Source: Fomitopsis serialis
Lineage: Eukaryota; Basidiomycota; Agaricomycetes; Polyporales; Fomitopsidaceae
DNA length: 64,000 nt
NCBI RefSeq assembly: GCF_022376445.1
Contig: NW_025954964.1
Coordinates: 372,001-436,000, forward strand
Direction: 5' to 3'
Shown here: positions 10,872 to 24,400 of the stretch, piece after piece
How the letters are laid out: every line of letters starts with the position of its first letter
How positions within the stretch are numbered: the stretch's first letter is position 1
Made by a program: the position numbers and the translations under genes
Notes under the pieces: model-generated
The model's input: only the letters and a program-made list of their open reading frames with translations
What the model was told of the DNA's origin: nothing
Database searches by the model: none

Positions 10872-11414
10872 ATGCTCTTCGACTCGTTCTCCCTGGCTAT
10901 GGCCCATGGCGACGTGTCCCTTCCGTCACCCCGCAGTGTTCCCTCCGTGGCCTCTTTGCTTGCGTATGCTGACGCCGTATTCGAGGGCATTCCCTCCGAC
11001 ATCGACACCGGCACCGCCCTGTATCCTGCCATCGTGTGGTCCCCTCACAGGGTCCATGCCGATCCGTCCGTCGGACAGCCTCGCCCGCAGTCTCCCCCTC
11101 AGTTTGTAGACCCACCCCTCCGCCTATCTTCCCTCCGGCTTGCTTCCGATAACCACGACTCCCTTCATGCTCGCATGGGCACGTTGATGAGCGAACAGCG
11201 GTCCTCTGCCGGTCGTATCCGTAGCGACGTCGGGTTTGTAGTCCGCGAGATCTACGACTTGGGCTGTTCCGTCCGCCTGATCACCGAACCGGATGGTGCT
11301 TTCGGGGGTGCTGCCGGAGGGAACGTAGATCCGGAGGAGAGTTCGGTCGGAGGCCCAGAGGGTATCGACGTCACCGTTCCGGAGATGTTTGACGGAGGGA
11401 ACACTGTTTCGTAG
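10872..11414 (+). CDS. Hypothetical protein, 180 aa
   Basis: An ATG-initiated frame of 180 codons ending TAG at 11412-11414. The composition is protein-like in the second half (acidic, G-, V- and E-rich, with a segment rich in R, S and V around residues 105-130). No domain recognised. Upstream in-frame coding (about 10654-10870) may be an earlier exon. It could equally be a fragment of an old element in this GC-rich pocket. Confidence 0.3.
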   Translation: MLFDSFSLAMAHGDVSLPSPRSVPSVASLLAYADAVFEGIPSDIDTGTALYPAIVWSPHRVHADPSVGQPRPQSPPQFVDPPLRLSSLRLASDNHDSLHARMGTLMSEQRSSAGRIRSDVGFVVREIYDLGCSVRLITEPDGAFGGAAGGNVDPEESSVGGPEGIDVTVPEMFDGGNTVS

Positions 11415-11559
11415 CGTACCCTTGGCTTGTAGTTGTTCGTGACTCTCTGAATGAACGGCCGGTCCTTGTGCCGTTCCTTTCCTTGTGCTATATGTTGCCT
11501 TACGGGGCTGGGCTACGTCCCTGCCCCACAGCGCCGAGGCTCATCTTTGCACGGAACAT

Positions 11560-14500
11560 CTACGATGACATAGCACGTTGATTCCAAGCAACCTGGTTGC
11601 GGCCCTCGGAAAATGCGCGCTCTGCGTCCACCGTGGTAGCTAGTGGAGAGAGGTTGGCCTCAGTACATGGGCTCGCAAGTTGAATACTGAAACTCACTGG
11701 GCGCGGAAGTATATGCAAGGCCCATCTTCACCAGGCACGGTGTCACTGTAAGCACCTTGTTCCAATACTCCAGCACGGACGTCTCGCGGGGGAGTACGAT
11801 GGGCGATGTATTCAAATAAACCATGATATCATCGATGTTGACGGGGGTGGTGCTGGTATGTTGTTGTGCTGCCGGAAACGATTTGCGCCCTGTGAAAATC
11901 GACATTCTAAGAGTGACCACGGATAGTCTTGAGCAAGCACTTACGATGTTATCTGCCGCACTGACTCGGATATGCGGAACTGCATTTAGAGCCATTGTGT
12001 TGGATGTTTGTCCTGGCCGAACTTGCGCACTAGCAAAAAGCGGTGGTTTGAACCTTCAATAGAAGCTCTCGATAGCTCGCTTGCGAACCATCTCGATAGC
12101 CTCAATCATGGGCCAACGATGTTGCACAAACCAGTGAAGTTTGCAGTCGGGGCACATGACTACATATAAGCGGAGCCGGAATCAGTGTTCAATTGAGAAC
12201 AAAGGTGAGGATAACACACCTATAGCAGTAGTGTATGCATCGCATTCCTCGAAAAAACACGAGAAATATTTGCGTGACACAAGATACCCTGCGTGTGCGG
12301 CGACACGACAAACATTCGGGAGTGTCATGTGATGTACCATGCTGAGCAGGTCGCTTTGGAGCTGTTCAAAGGCGGGGAAGACATCGACAATGAGTGGGAT
12401 GTTGTTCTGTTGGAATCGCTGAACTAGTTCATGAATACACTGTGCAATGCCGAGTCAGGAAGGCACAGTGGAGCGAGTGCACCGAGTGTACTTACCGCCA
12501 GCATATCTCGTAAATCTGTCGAGAGTGACCACTCTTGTGGTGTCAGCTTCATCGCATTTAGCTTGAGATCCCGCATCTTATGAAGTGACTTGATTGCGGG
12601 CTGGAGCGCATGCGACAACATGAGAAGCCGGTAGTCTGAGTCCCAGCGCGTCGCATTCCGTGGGTGAATGTGTTGGTAATGGCCAAATATCGGCTGTGGC
12701 GGGTGTTGTGCGACGATCTTCTCAAATGTGTCACGGACAGGTCCGCTGTCCTGTGTCTTGCTTGCGAGCGCTGCGTGCTAGTTTGTATTGGGTGGTAAAT
12801 ATGGCATTATATACATCGAACATCGCACTAGACGTACCTTTGGAAGTATTTTGAGTGCCACTGCAGCCTCACTCGGGGAGATAACAACACCAATTGCAGC
12901 CATATCTGCAATGGCCTGCTCACAGATGCTCTTGGCAGCTTGTTAATCATGTGCTGCGCGACCACCGTCGGCGATCAATTGGGTGTGCGCCTCAGATGTA
13001 TCCATCTCGACTTCACCTGTCAAGATTTCACGCAGCTCCTGTTCATCTGCATCAAGTGAGTCCGCTGCAGAACTCGGGTTACCAGAGTCAGAGCTTGTCC
13101 CTGTTGTTCCAGCAACGCGAGGCTTGCGCTTGTATTGCTTATTGAAGAAGGATTCCATCATCTAATGAGCGAGGTTGTAATAGCATCAATAATAGGTGAA
13201 ACGGGCAATAAGAATCATGCACATTGGCAACGATCTGAACAGCATGCAATAAGCATCGCAGGCGCTCAATTAAACCACGGAATGACGTGATATGTGTTGC
13301 AAGGTGAAAAGCTGTTGTATCGCAATTGCTAGTGTTGTCCTGATTGAGCAGATGTAGCTGCGAAGATGGTCAGACTTGCAAGACTGATAAAAAGCTGAAC
13401 TATAGCACACATATGGATCAAGCTGGTATAACCGCAATGTCTTCGCAACACACATCGCAAGGTACTCGCCCATATGACGTTCTGTAAGCCTAGAAGGAAA
13501 GTGTCAGGCATTTAACAACCGGACAACACCGTGAGACAGATAACACACTTGACGAGCTCAAGAAGAGTGCGGTATAGCTTCCCATTGTCCTCCCAAACCA
13601 ACACAATGCCGATGTTTGAAGTGTGGATCGGCGCCGTCCAGCCATCGAGTACAACGTGCATTAGCCGGTTTCGTTTCTGTAAATACAGTGAGCATGTACT
13701 GGGTTATGGTAGTGGTAACAAACCTGGAAATAAGATGTCAATTGAGCTGCCATGCCCTCGTAGAGTCGCTCAACATCTCGCTGGACAGTATGAGGTGATG
13801 GCAAGCGGATGTCTGGATTCCCAGAGACCAGCTGCATCTCTGTCAGGTACTCAGGGTCTGCAACAGAGTTGAATGTCCGCTTTTGCGCTGCACATCGGAC
13901 AGCAATGACTGCTCAATGTCGGGCTTCACTATGCCTCTCGACGACTTGGGCCTGCTGAGGTGTCTTGTGTTGTCCATTTTGTCGCCTGTCGCATGCACGC
14001 GCAGCATTCAGGAGGTTTGACGTGCCCTGCAAATGCTTGAGGTGGTCACGCCGATGAACCGTTGTCTGCTGTGGGTCGTTGTGCCGGCATCGATACAGGA
14101 TCGTAATGACCGCCGAGTCACCGCTCGTGCGGTATCTGCAGACTTGTCTATGATAATGTGACCATGCAGGCGACTTCTGTGCAGTCGACAAGGCATCTAG
14201 TAGATATCGTGATCAATTAATACAAAATACGCAGTTCTCATGAAGCTCATACCTAAGATATCCTGATCTGGAAGACTGAACGCTTCACTGTCAGACATCT
14301 GGGCGACCTTCAGGAGCCATGCTTCCCAGGAGCCATGGTCAACGCTAGTGCGAGGCCGCTTCAGCGGTGGCTCAACAGTTGCTGGGCTGGTATTGGATGA
14401 TGAACCCGGGGCATGCAAAGGTGTAGTCGTAGCAGGATTGATGAAAATGGGAGCATGGTCATGGATAGGTACAGTAGTAGTGGACTTGGAGTTGACAGGA

Positions 14501-14667
14501 ATGGGATTAAAGGATTGTGTTGATTGTGGTACACTAGAAGAGGTGGAAGCGAGAGTTTGTATCTGAGAAGGATGCACTGGTATAATTATGGTATGAGGTA
14601 GTGTATGGGTTATAGGACATGTAATGTACCGCGAAACAACCGTCGGCAAGAGCTTGCTCCGATTCAA
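11560..14667 (-). pseudogene. hAT-family transposase, multi-exon, decayed
   Basis: Minus-strand pieces appear in the order of a hAT transposase. A Ser/Thr/Pro-rich N-terminus (14667-14197) is followed by a BED-like segment with an H-R-R-D-H-L-K-H-L motif at about 14070-14020. Then come DGWTAP...GIVLVW (about 13660-13580, catalytic-core region), R-H-M-G-E-Y-L-A (about 13490), and the C-terminal dimerisation region with L-E-Y-W (about 11780) and T-V-D-A-E-R-A-F-S-E-G-R (about 11615), stop at 11560-11562. The last intron (GTGAGT...TAG, about 11693-11642) joins A-P to T-V-D-A-E-R. Several parts lie in different frames and the DNASNN region was not found, so I call it a pseudogene. It would act in the nucleus, cutting at element ends and leaving 8-bp TSDs. 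Confidence 0.8.
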
Positions 14668-15183
14668 AGAGTCTGCACGCAGATCAAGAACCGTAGTCTA
14701 TGGTCAGGCGAGGAGGCTAGGTGATGCCATGGACAATGACAGTTCGTTCCGAGTTGAGGAGACGGGATGAGTGTCAATGATGCGTGTAGCAGTTACTGCC
14801 AGTGTCGGCACTCAGCTATGCGGCGGTGACGAGCAGCGGTGTGCCTCTCTGTTACGAGTGTGTTACCACTCTGTGACTGGTTGTGACCCAAGAACATCGT
14901 GAGACTTTCACATGCAGGTGATGGATGTTTTACGGTGGGAAGAGCATCCATTCTCACAGCAAATATCTGTGGATACATGCATCCAAGGCAGGCCTTGGCT
15001 GCGACCCCACGTCATGGATCATGTGAGTGGCGAGACACAGTGGCCATTGTGCCTTTTTTGGTGCAACAGAGATATGTATACATAGTCAGTGATCTGTAAC
15101 TGATGTTATCCAGGAAAATACACATTCCAGGCAAGTTATGGGAGGGCTTTTGCACAAGAAGTAACACAAAAGCTCACATTGCC
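14668..15183. other. Spacer, no gene recognised
   Basis: Contains only short frames. It lies between the hAT transposase and the AT-rich repeat; element ends may be here but I could not pair termini with a duplication. Confidence 0.35.
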
Positions 15184-17360
15184 CTAAATGGTGAGTAACC
15201 TTCCCAATCCAGTAATTCTCCATAAAGTGAATGTCTGGCAGTTCATAAATTGCAGATAAATCAGAAGGTATTCATAGAGTACTATGGGATGTTGATGAGG
15301 CCTGTGATGTTTAAAACATGTTACCATATATGGAAGGCAAGCTATAATACCATGTACAAGCATCAAACTAGCTGTCCTTGCCCATTCTGAGCTCTGTTGT
15401 GGCACCATAAAGCATTTTCATGATGTCTGACACACATGGCTATACTGTATGGGTCATGTGCCCCATATCTAGGGTGAAAAAGAGCAGTTTGAATTCTGCA
15501 AAGTCACCTGTATTTTTTTGTATTTCGCATTTTCTGGCCTAACTGGCCACTACTGGGGCCCAATAAAATTACTTGCTGGGGAGAGGGCCATAGCTGGCAG
15601 TACGATCCCTTTGGTAGGATACATGTCAATTTATGAACAACTTCATGCTGCCCGCATCAGAAGTCATGCTTGGCAAGACTGCTAGTATATTGTCTATGCA
15701 TAGAGTACTGACATATCTTCCACATTTTGCACTTCAGAGTAGCCTGCTAATTTATTAGGTTGTTGTAATATGAGGATCATAGCTTGCAATCATGAGCAAC
15801 AGACATTATGGATCCAGTTCTTACTTGGGGTTTGTATTGATAGTAACATAGAGCAAATAGCTTGGGAATGTTGCAAAGAAGTAAGGAGAGCCTCTAGATC
15901 AACTAGAACTCAAGGAAGGGGAATCTGGGGGGTTGACTACAGTAACCACTACTCAGTTGGCACTTGCTGTCAGTGCTGTTGTACAAGTATTAGCCCTTGA
16001 TCAGAGAAATTCTGATACCAAGGGATGTCTTTCAGTAGATTGTTAACAGTACTTCCCCAAGTACAAACCAATCAACAGTGGAGGATGGAACCAATATATA
16101 GAGGAGAAGTATACCAGTAAGGAATTCTGAAAAAGGCCTGTCAAGAATTGATGTGTTATACAAGGAATACAACCAAAGACTGTGCAGTTTGCTCTCACCA
16201 TAAGTGAACAGTTACCAGACACTGACCAGTAGTACAAAGCCATACTAAAGTATGTTACTGGATTGGAGCTCAGCTCCTGAGTCAATAGTAATGGGCTCAT
16301 GTAGTACAATGTGAAGCAATGTATCACCATAGTAAGTGCCATCAAGACTGATAGAGTCATGGGCAGGATTGATCACTGATGAATTGAAGGTACACTGGCA
16401 TAAGAATACAGAAGCAAGTGGTAGATGAGATAAATGTTTGGACTTGCTCATAGGGATGCTCCTTTTGTGCATTTATGCACAGCCTTTTAGCTACATAAAA
16501 TACTTCATAGAATCCTACAAAATAGTAGAAGACTCAGTACACCACTTTGCAAGGCCATTCAAGATGCACAATAAGCTCACAGGCTCATTGTAAGGCAAGG
16601 GTAGATGTGCCAATAATTCTCACTGATCATCAAGGATGTGCTCTGTGATTCATGACACACCACTTGCATGTTGTCCTGAAACACTAGCACAGCCTTATGA
16701 ACACTCAGAAATAGTGTACAGCTTGACAAGTCACTCATAGATTGCCTGCCAGCTGGGATAATATATCAATAGATAACATAGTCTGAGCTAATAGAACCCC
16801 AGTACTATCTTTCAAAGCATCTGGTCACAAGGGGTCTAAGGAGAGCACTAGAAACTTGGGTAATAGTCCAGTCAGAACATACACCAATAGGTGCCACAAA
16901 GAATAACAATGTGGGAAAAAGAGATCACTTAAATCTGGTCAGAAGGCATTGTGAACCCCAAATGAAGTCCATTAAAAGGGTCTAGAATAAAGATAACAAA
17001 GCCCAGGAGTGATAACAATTCCTGCTGACTACCCTATTCAAAGACCATATCTATGGAATTTCTTGTAGAAAAAGGGTTTTCAATGCCTTGTCCCTAACAA
17101 CAGACTGCATACTAAGACTTGCACATGGGCCTTTCCTGGGTATTCTAGTAATGCCTACTATCAATGGTCATGCTCTCTGATCATAAGTCCAAGTATTTCT
17201 ATATCTTCAGACATACTCCCAAGATAATCACCAGTGTGATTTTCTGGCTGACTGTTCATTATTTTGTGTGCACATACAATGTATGGTACTATATTTGGAT
17301 TACACACTATATTTTTCATGTTGACATTCCTTGGGCATGGCAGATACCACCCAGGATCTC
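15184..17360. repeat. AT-rich interspersed repeat, R1-family fragment
   Basis: From about 15570 the sequence parallels 36610-38490 in direct orientation (shared stretches such as GAGAGGGCCATAGCTGGCAG and GGTACTATATTTGGATTA). The part before 15570 resembles R1 arm sequence (a CATTTTCTGGCCTA-like stretch). Homology to the other copy stops at CAGGATC, about 17360, where coding sequence of the next gene begins. Only short chance frames; CpG is scarce. Confidence 0.7.
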
Positions 17361-18337
17361 GCGCTGCGGATTCCCATAAACATTGGTAAATCCGAGCGTA
17401 GGGGCATTGTTGTGCAGATGGGCCTGGTTAACAACAGGGAAGTGTCAGAACAACAGATCGGTGGCCTCGTATTTGCTCTCACCTCTACATCAATATGAAT
17501 CTGCGTGTATGTCGTACGGTTGGCTTGGAAGATGAAGTCACGAGTAACAATTCTAATGACAGACTGAGCCGGGCAAGAAATGCATGTAAGCCAAGTCTGT
17601 AGACATCGCAAACAAGATGACAGCATACCTTCTGGTCTTCACTGACACCCCAGTTAGCACCGAGCATAGCTTGGACCTCCTGCATGACAGCTCTGTATTC
17701 CTGGTAACTGACGAGCTGTGACGCGAGGAGGTTCATGCTATGCAATGTCGTAGCTTGTAAGTAGAGTCGCATTTGCATATCCGCGAGATCGAGATGCAGT
17801 CCTAGCTATGATAGCAAGGTACATTGTGAGCGAGGATGAGAGTATGAAAAAGAAAGTTACGTACATGAGCCATCTCAAGCAGATCAGAGTACTGGCTTGA
17901 TTTCAGTTCGTATTTGTTTCCCAGAGCTTCGCACCAGCGTTCGAGGATCTCCTTGTTGTTACTGGTATTCATAGCCGAATCTGTGTGTGGTTCGTGAGGG
18001 GACATGTCACTTGTGTCTCGGTCAAATTGTGGTTTCACTTACCATTGGTCAGATGCAGTGATACCGGTGCCATCGGACCATGCGTAGTAGACTGTGAATG
18101 GCTGGTGGGCGCTGACACCATTGCTGCAGAGCTTGAGTGGGGATTAGGTAAACTGGATGGATCTTCCTCGCTAAGCCTGGCAGCAGCTGCAAGAGCATTG
18201 AGACTATGGGCTTGAGATGTCTTGTAGCGGAAGCGAGGGCCAGTGGCTGGCGCGGACGTCGTAGGGCCAGTCTGAACCTGAGGAGTTGCAGAACACCCAG
18301 CAGTAGTCGAGACAAGATGACGTTGGTAGTTGTGCAT
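17331..18337 (-). pseudogene. Transposon-associated gene of unknown function, 3' end cut off by repeat
   Basis: Starts at ATG 18335-18337. At least five exons can be followed: an S/T/A-rich N-terminus; E-I-L-E-R-W-C-E-A-L (about 17960); M-Q-M-R-L-Y-L-Q...G-V-S-E-D-Q-K (about 17775-17635); V-T-R-D-F-I-F-Q-A-N (about 17550); and G-F-T-N-V-Y-G-N-P (about 17385). Introns have GTGAGT/GTATGC donors and CAG acceptors. The F-T-N-V-Y-G-N-P and G-V-S-x-D-x-K motifs recall a hypothetical protein family common in Agaricomycete genomes (recalled, not searched). Coding homology ends at about 17360, after which codons come from the repeat; its TGA (17331-17333) supplies a chance stop. About half the usual protein is probably missing. 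Confidence 0.55.
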
Positions 18338-18475
18338 GTTAAGGGTGATGGTCGGCGACTCAGAGCCTCAGGAGGGATCCCAGATGTGTGGTTACACCGT
18401 TACATGGCGTGAGTAAGGTGGGAGTTGCGCGACACAAGGGTCACACCTTGCAAGACGAGTACTTCCAGGACAGCA

Positions 18476-18487
18476 CCTTTTATACTC
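18476..18487 (-). promoter_or_regulatory. TATA box candidate for the gene starting at 18337
   Basis: GAGTATAAAAGG on the minus strand, about 140 bp upstream of the ATG. It is a strong TATA match in otherwise GC-rich sequence; the spacing leaves room for a 5' untranslated region of about 110 bp. Confidence 0.5.
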
Positions 18488-21448
18488 AGGCAGAGTGGTG
18501 TGCGCGTGATCGACATGGTCCAAGTTGTTGAATGGCATTCAACAAGACACGTCCAGAGGTCACGCGGTGTCTGCTGGGACGCATTGTGATGCGCCGCGAT
18601 GCGTGCGCGGTGGTGGCTATCAAGGGTGGGCCGTGGAAAAGTGCCGCTGTCTTTGCTGCTGACAGACATCAATGCCTGAAACGGTAAACCCCCAACTCGT
18701 AGAATGATTATACTGTATTATTTGAGAGAGGACTCGAGATGTTTAATGACGACCCTCTCCCTCGTCCTCGGGTTCCACGAATATTTGTACCTCCCCGCCG
18801 ACCCCGCGAGCCTGATGGACCAGAGCCCGTGCTTTCCTTCACTTTTTGCGCATCCACCTCTGCCCGTGCACTTGCCAAGATGGCCTCGTCACGACTGAGC
18901 GATACTGGGACAATGCGAAGACACTGAACATGAACAGCACTTCTCATTTGACAAGTATTCAGCATCAAATCAAGAGGTTCATTATGTTGCACCCTAGCAG
19001 CAGTCATCGAAGAAACTTCGCGTTCTTGGAACACAGGCCTTACACCTTGATCATCGCAGTGGTTCTTGGCGCAGTTATGCTGGACATTCACGACACACAA
19101 GATTTCCTATCCACAAATACCAAGGTGAGTCACCAGGGGAACTTTGTTAAAGATGATCTGCTACGACTCGGACTCACCGATGGTTCAACGAGCCGGAGAA
19201 GACCTGTACACACTAGATTTGGCATTCCATATTTGGGTGTTGGCCCCGAGACAACAGCAGCCTCGGCGAGAATCATAGTTGCTTGCATAGACAGTACACT
19301 TCCCGGCACGAGCCGTCAAAGGATCTCCCGGATGTTGCCAACGAGTGGTTCAGAATTGTGACCTGGCCCTCTGAAGAGGACCCAGCTTCCAGGACTGTAG
19401 CCCGCACCATCACACGTCACGGCCGACTTGCAAGTCATCCATTCCATATCACCAGATGGTTGACGAGGCGGCGGGAAACTGTGACCAGCAAGTATGTTCG
19501 CCCAGGTCAAAGGTAATTGAGCATTGTGCACGCAGGAACCTGAAGGTGCAGAGAAATCAAATCTTATCCAATGTTAGTCTGCAAAGCATGATGACGCACC
19601 GGGTACCGGCGTGTTTGTGTGGGTTGCCAATAACCCATAGTAATCTGTGATGACGTTTTTGACATGTTGCCGAGGGGAGGTAAGAGCGAGAGGATATCTG
19701 CCTGCACTAAACCAGTCGTGCTGGTCGTTGCTGAATGGCCTCGGGCGAGGGACTGGCTGGCCTTTATTCGGTGATTTCGGGATGAAGGCACCACCGTAAC
19801 CAAGTGGCGGATGCGGTTGGCCCGCGCAAACACTGATGCTATGTCGCGAGATGGTGCATGTCAATTGCTATGGACACTTTTGGACCGTACGACTGCATTG
19901 AACGACTCGAATCCTTCAGTGGTGAACAAAATTGCTGGGCCGAAGCGTCGAATATGTGTTGGCAGATGTTGAAGGATGTGGAACTTAGGTTTGTTGAACC
20001 ACCGGGGTGTCCAACGCGCCGTACACAGCAGGAAGTGATTGATAGCGTTCTCCAGGCTCGTCTATGTCGATGTGAGGATTAGTCTCATAATGACACTGGA
20101 GCACACTCCAAAACTGCAGTACGACTTACAATATGCGACTCCAGATCTTCTATGACAGGCTGCCAGATTAGCGGTACGAGTCCACAAAGTGCCAGCCATG
20201 CCTCGTAGCACTCATGCGGAACCAGATCGTACAGAACAAACGGTGCGACCTGACTGATTGCGCGGAAATCACGGCCAGTCAGAGAGCCTGCATACATCAC
20301 AAGTGTCTCGCCAGATAATGGAGTGATCCCAAGCCCAGAGACATCCGCAGACGAGAGGCAGACCTTCAAAAGCTCCTTCTTAGTCTTTGACAGTCGGGAG
20401 ATGACATCACGCCAAAAGTATTTGATGAACCCAAGGAGTACGACGTGCAATATCTCGACTGGTGTGTCTTGATTTGGATCAAGATCTACATATGCTCATC
20501 AGAATAAGCATCAATGACCACACAAGAATGTGAACTGAGAGCCGCACCTTCAATTCGCCAGACTGGACTCATTGTATTGCCCGGAAGCTCTTGCGCGATC
20601 ATCGCATCCACGGCACGTTGCTTTTCCTCAGTCGGGCCACGAAGCTTACTTGCAAAGGTCTTGATTTGTTCAATGAAAGTGTCCTGAAATGTATCCTTCA
20701 ACCCGGTACTTGTCTTCATCTGTTTGGCCCTAGAGTAGCCGCTGACTACACTCGCCTCTCGGAAGATATGCTCGAGGTGATGCATGGTTTCGTCCTTGCG
20801 ACACAACGAGTGTTCCTGGTTCCATAAGATCAGACTCGGATGATAGTCGAGAAGGCAGGTCTCACACTCATGTCCAAGAACCGTTTTGCATGATCGACCA
20901 GTTGTTGCATGGTCTCCTTACGCCCTTTTCGGGGGTGTGTTGAATCTGTATCGGCCTGGGAACTGTTATCGGACTGCGTCGAGAAGGAATGAATGGAACT
21001 GAGGTCCGAGTCCGAAGCATCACCCGTATCCTTCTGTCGGTCTGCCGCATCACGGCCCTTGACCCAGCAATTCCAACAGAAGAACTTCCCGGCCAAGCCA
21101 ACATGGCATGCGAGCTCGCTCTGCATCGGGTTGTCACCCAGGATTGCTAAGACTGCAGGTACGACGAGGACCATCTCCTGCAATTCGATGTCCCAAGCCC
21201 AGATACCCTCTGCCTGCCCATGTCTATGAGAAACGTCAGCATGGCTTCGAGAACAAACGGAAAAGACTCACTCGAGCTGTGACACAATCCCATCAAGCAT
21301 CTCCAAGGGTGGGGCAAGGTTCAATGTCACCAAAAAATGGACATTTCCTTCCTGCTGTCCGATCTCCTGAGGCAGACCTGCCGGCGTGAAGAGCCACGAA
21401 TTATGCTTGTTCCACTTCTTCGACATGTTGCCCGAGGTGTCATCACAG

Positions 21449-21450
21449 TA
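21449..21450. repeat. TA target duplication, left
   Basis: TA immediately before the terminal repeat CATCAGGAAA; its partner is at 24735-24736. Removing the element and one TA restores an uninterrupted transposase reading frame. Confidence 0.75.
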
Positions 21451-24400
21451 CATCAGGAAATCATGCAATCTGTCTGACGGCACCGTCAGGGGCTTCAGAA
21501 GTGTTCAGATTGCTTCAGATTGCTTCAGATTGGCTCATACAGTCAGCCCTCATGACCTCGAGTTTTTTTGAAATTTCTTCGTCAGACAGAATCATCAGAC
21601 ATCCTCAGAGCAGTCAGATACTCTGTCAGACTCTCAGAGACACCAGAATTCATATGTTTACCACCAAAGGTTATTACTGTACTCTGTATGACGGAATGAT
21701 CTGATGTCACAATCAATCATTATTCGTGCTAGCGCAGTATATACACTACAGTACAATTGCACTACTGTCCGATGGGCCCGTGCGCGTCATGACAGCAGCC
21801 CTCCGCGAGCTCACCCTTACACCGGCACTCGTCCACCTTCTTGGGTTTGTTGTGCGTGTCCTGAGTCATTGTGCTTGCATGCAGCGGGCTTCCATTTGTC
21901 GTCCTGATGTGCAGTGGTTTGGCCCGAGATGTCCTGCAGAGGTCGACACGGAGTAGTCTCAGTCACAATGCGCAGCGAGAAGGCATCAGATCGTCTTGGA
22001 TTCGGACTTGTGCAGTGAGATCGTTGCCACGTGAGCTCGGCCATGCGCATTGGTGATTACTGGTGAGCCTGAGGCGCGAGAGCAGCAGCAGAGAATAGCC
22101 ATCCTCGAGGACGGTGTAGCGTGGATTCCGCTGCGTGTAGCACAGCATGTGGCTTCGGACTTGTACAGGCTCACCGTGACGCGGGACATCCGCGGCTCTC
22201 GTCCAGGAGATATGACGCGCGAGAGTGTCGGGTGCGGAACACGTCGTGTCCATTGAGGGACGACAAGTGAGAGGGACGACGGTGGGCGAGCTAGGGAGCG
22301 GGTGAGAGCGGGTAATCGAGTCCGCGACTGAGAAAGCTGGCAGACAATCCAGTAAGGGGATACCGCGGCCTGCCCATCCTCGAGGGGCCTATGCACGTCG
22401 GGCTGGGGCATGTCGGGCTGTTGCTCGGCGGGCCCTTGTACGCCGCGCCGGGTGCCTGGCAGGCGATCCTACTCATTGTACCGCGCTTGGGCACGTCGTA
22501 TTGGTGTGCTGCGGACTGGTTCTTGTCATACCCGTGCGCATCAGCGCGTGACACGTTGTAGCGAGAGGGGTCCGGGACGACAGGGCAGAGAATGCATATG
22601 GATCAAGCAGGACGGTCGCACGGCGTGGGAGAGGCGAGACGACTCGGACGTATGGGCTTGGTCTGGGCGCTGGGGCTGTCAGCGCTGAGGTAGTAGATGG
22701 CGAAATTGTGCGCAGTGAAGTCGGGGTGGACGTCGCGGAATCCGCAGGCCTGCGTCGTGCACCCGGCTGCCCGGCCACGTCAGTCAGATGGACGAGGAGG
22801 AGTGCGGGGCACTCACGCGCGTCGGCCTTGTGCTCGTTGGGCAAACGTGCGCCGAGGCTGTCTCCGTCGTGATCCACTCGTCCTGAGTGGGCATTCCCAG
22901 GGCTAAGGTGAAAAAGGGCGTACTCACCTTACTTGCTCGCCCTGCTGGCCACAACCCCTTTCCTCCCTGCTTGTTGCATAGTCCTTCGCGAGACTCAGCG
23001 ACGCTCTTGGCGCGACACTGGCTCAGTGCAGTCTCGTACAGCGTGATCCTAGGCTGTGCAGTGACCCGAAGCACACGCCATCCCTTGTGGACAGACCCGC
23101 CTGTGTATACTGGAGCGGCGGTGGGCAAGCGAGGACGTTGAAGGTTGTTGAACTTGAAGGAGGAAGGGACTCGAGACGAAGTCCGGGGAGCGCGCGTGAC
23201 GTGTCGTGGCTAAGGTGCTTAGCACTTCTCGCAATTTGACTCCTCCACGTCACCGTCGACTCAACTTCAACACCGCGCGGTCATGTCAAAACACACGCAA
23301 AATGCGACGGAGAGGCGAGGGCGACACGGATCTGGGGAGGCGGGCCGCGGAAGGGATGGTAGAACGGATAGTACAGGTGAGTGCGTTGCTCGCCCACTTG
23401 CGTATGCGTGCATTCTCACCTGCTTGCTCGTTCAAGTTTGCCCGCCTGCTCGTCAGCCCGTCCACTTACTAGTCGACCTGTCTGTCTACTCGCCCGTACG
23501 CTCGCCCACCCGCTTTTCCGTATGCTCGTCTGCCTACTAACCTCGCTAGTCTGTTCACCTGCCCTGCCCTTTCGCTAGCCTGTTCGCCCGACCTCGCCTT
23601 CTTGCTGATACGCCCTCTCGTACGTTCTTGCTTGCTCCACTTACCCTCTCCGCTCTCGTCCGCCCAGTCGTGCCTTCTCACTAGCTCTCTCGCCCACCCG
23701 CTCTCGCCTACCAGCTCTTGTCCGTCGTCGTCCTCGATGTCCCACCCAAACGCACACTTACCATCCTACTAGCTCGTTTGTCTGCTTAGTTAACCCGCCC
23801 GCTTCCTCGCCCGTTCGCCCGTCCGCCCGCTCGACTGACAAACTCATGCATGCACGAGCATGACTCGGACAGTGGCACACACGTCGTACTCCCCATCGAT
23901 CCAGATACTTTTAACCACATTGAGGGTAGAGAATGGCTGTGGTACGTCGCTTGCTCGACCTGCAAACTTACCACTTACCTGCGAACAGGCTTTGACAGCC
24001 CTAGACACACTCTCGGTCCATGCATGCTGCCGACGAGTGCAGTGTTCTGTCCAGGGTCACCAAACACATGCCGCAGTCTCTGACCGGCTACTTACCGAGG
24101 AGACTGACCGATGTCCAGTCTGGTCAGCGAGCTCGAGAGGGCGCGCATAGTCATTCCCGACCGCTGTTGACACCGCCACCGTCGGCCCGTGCAAGTGGGA
24201 TAGCAGACAAGGCAAACAGGATGACAGAGGAAGTGACAGACGGTGCCAGAGAGTGAGTAGATAAGGTGGGCAAGATGGCAGACGGGGCAGACGAGACGGC
24301 AGACGGGTAGAGAGAGGGTACACGGGGCGGGTGAGTTGGTAGATGACACGGGCGAGTCGGTAGGTGATACGGGCGAGTCGGTAGATCACACGGGCGAGGC

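Noticed and set aside
22473..22877. 134-codon minus-strand frame in the TA element
   Set aside because: No splice context, biased composition, and comparable frames exist on the other strand; likely chance.
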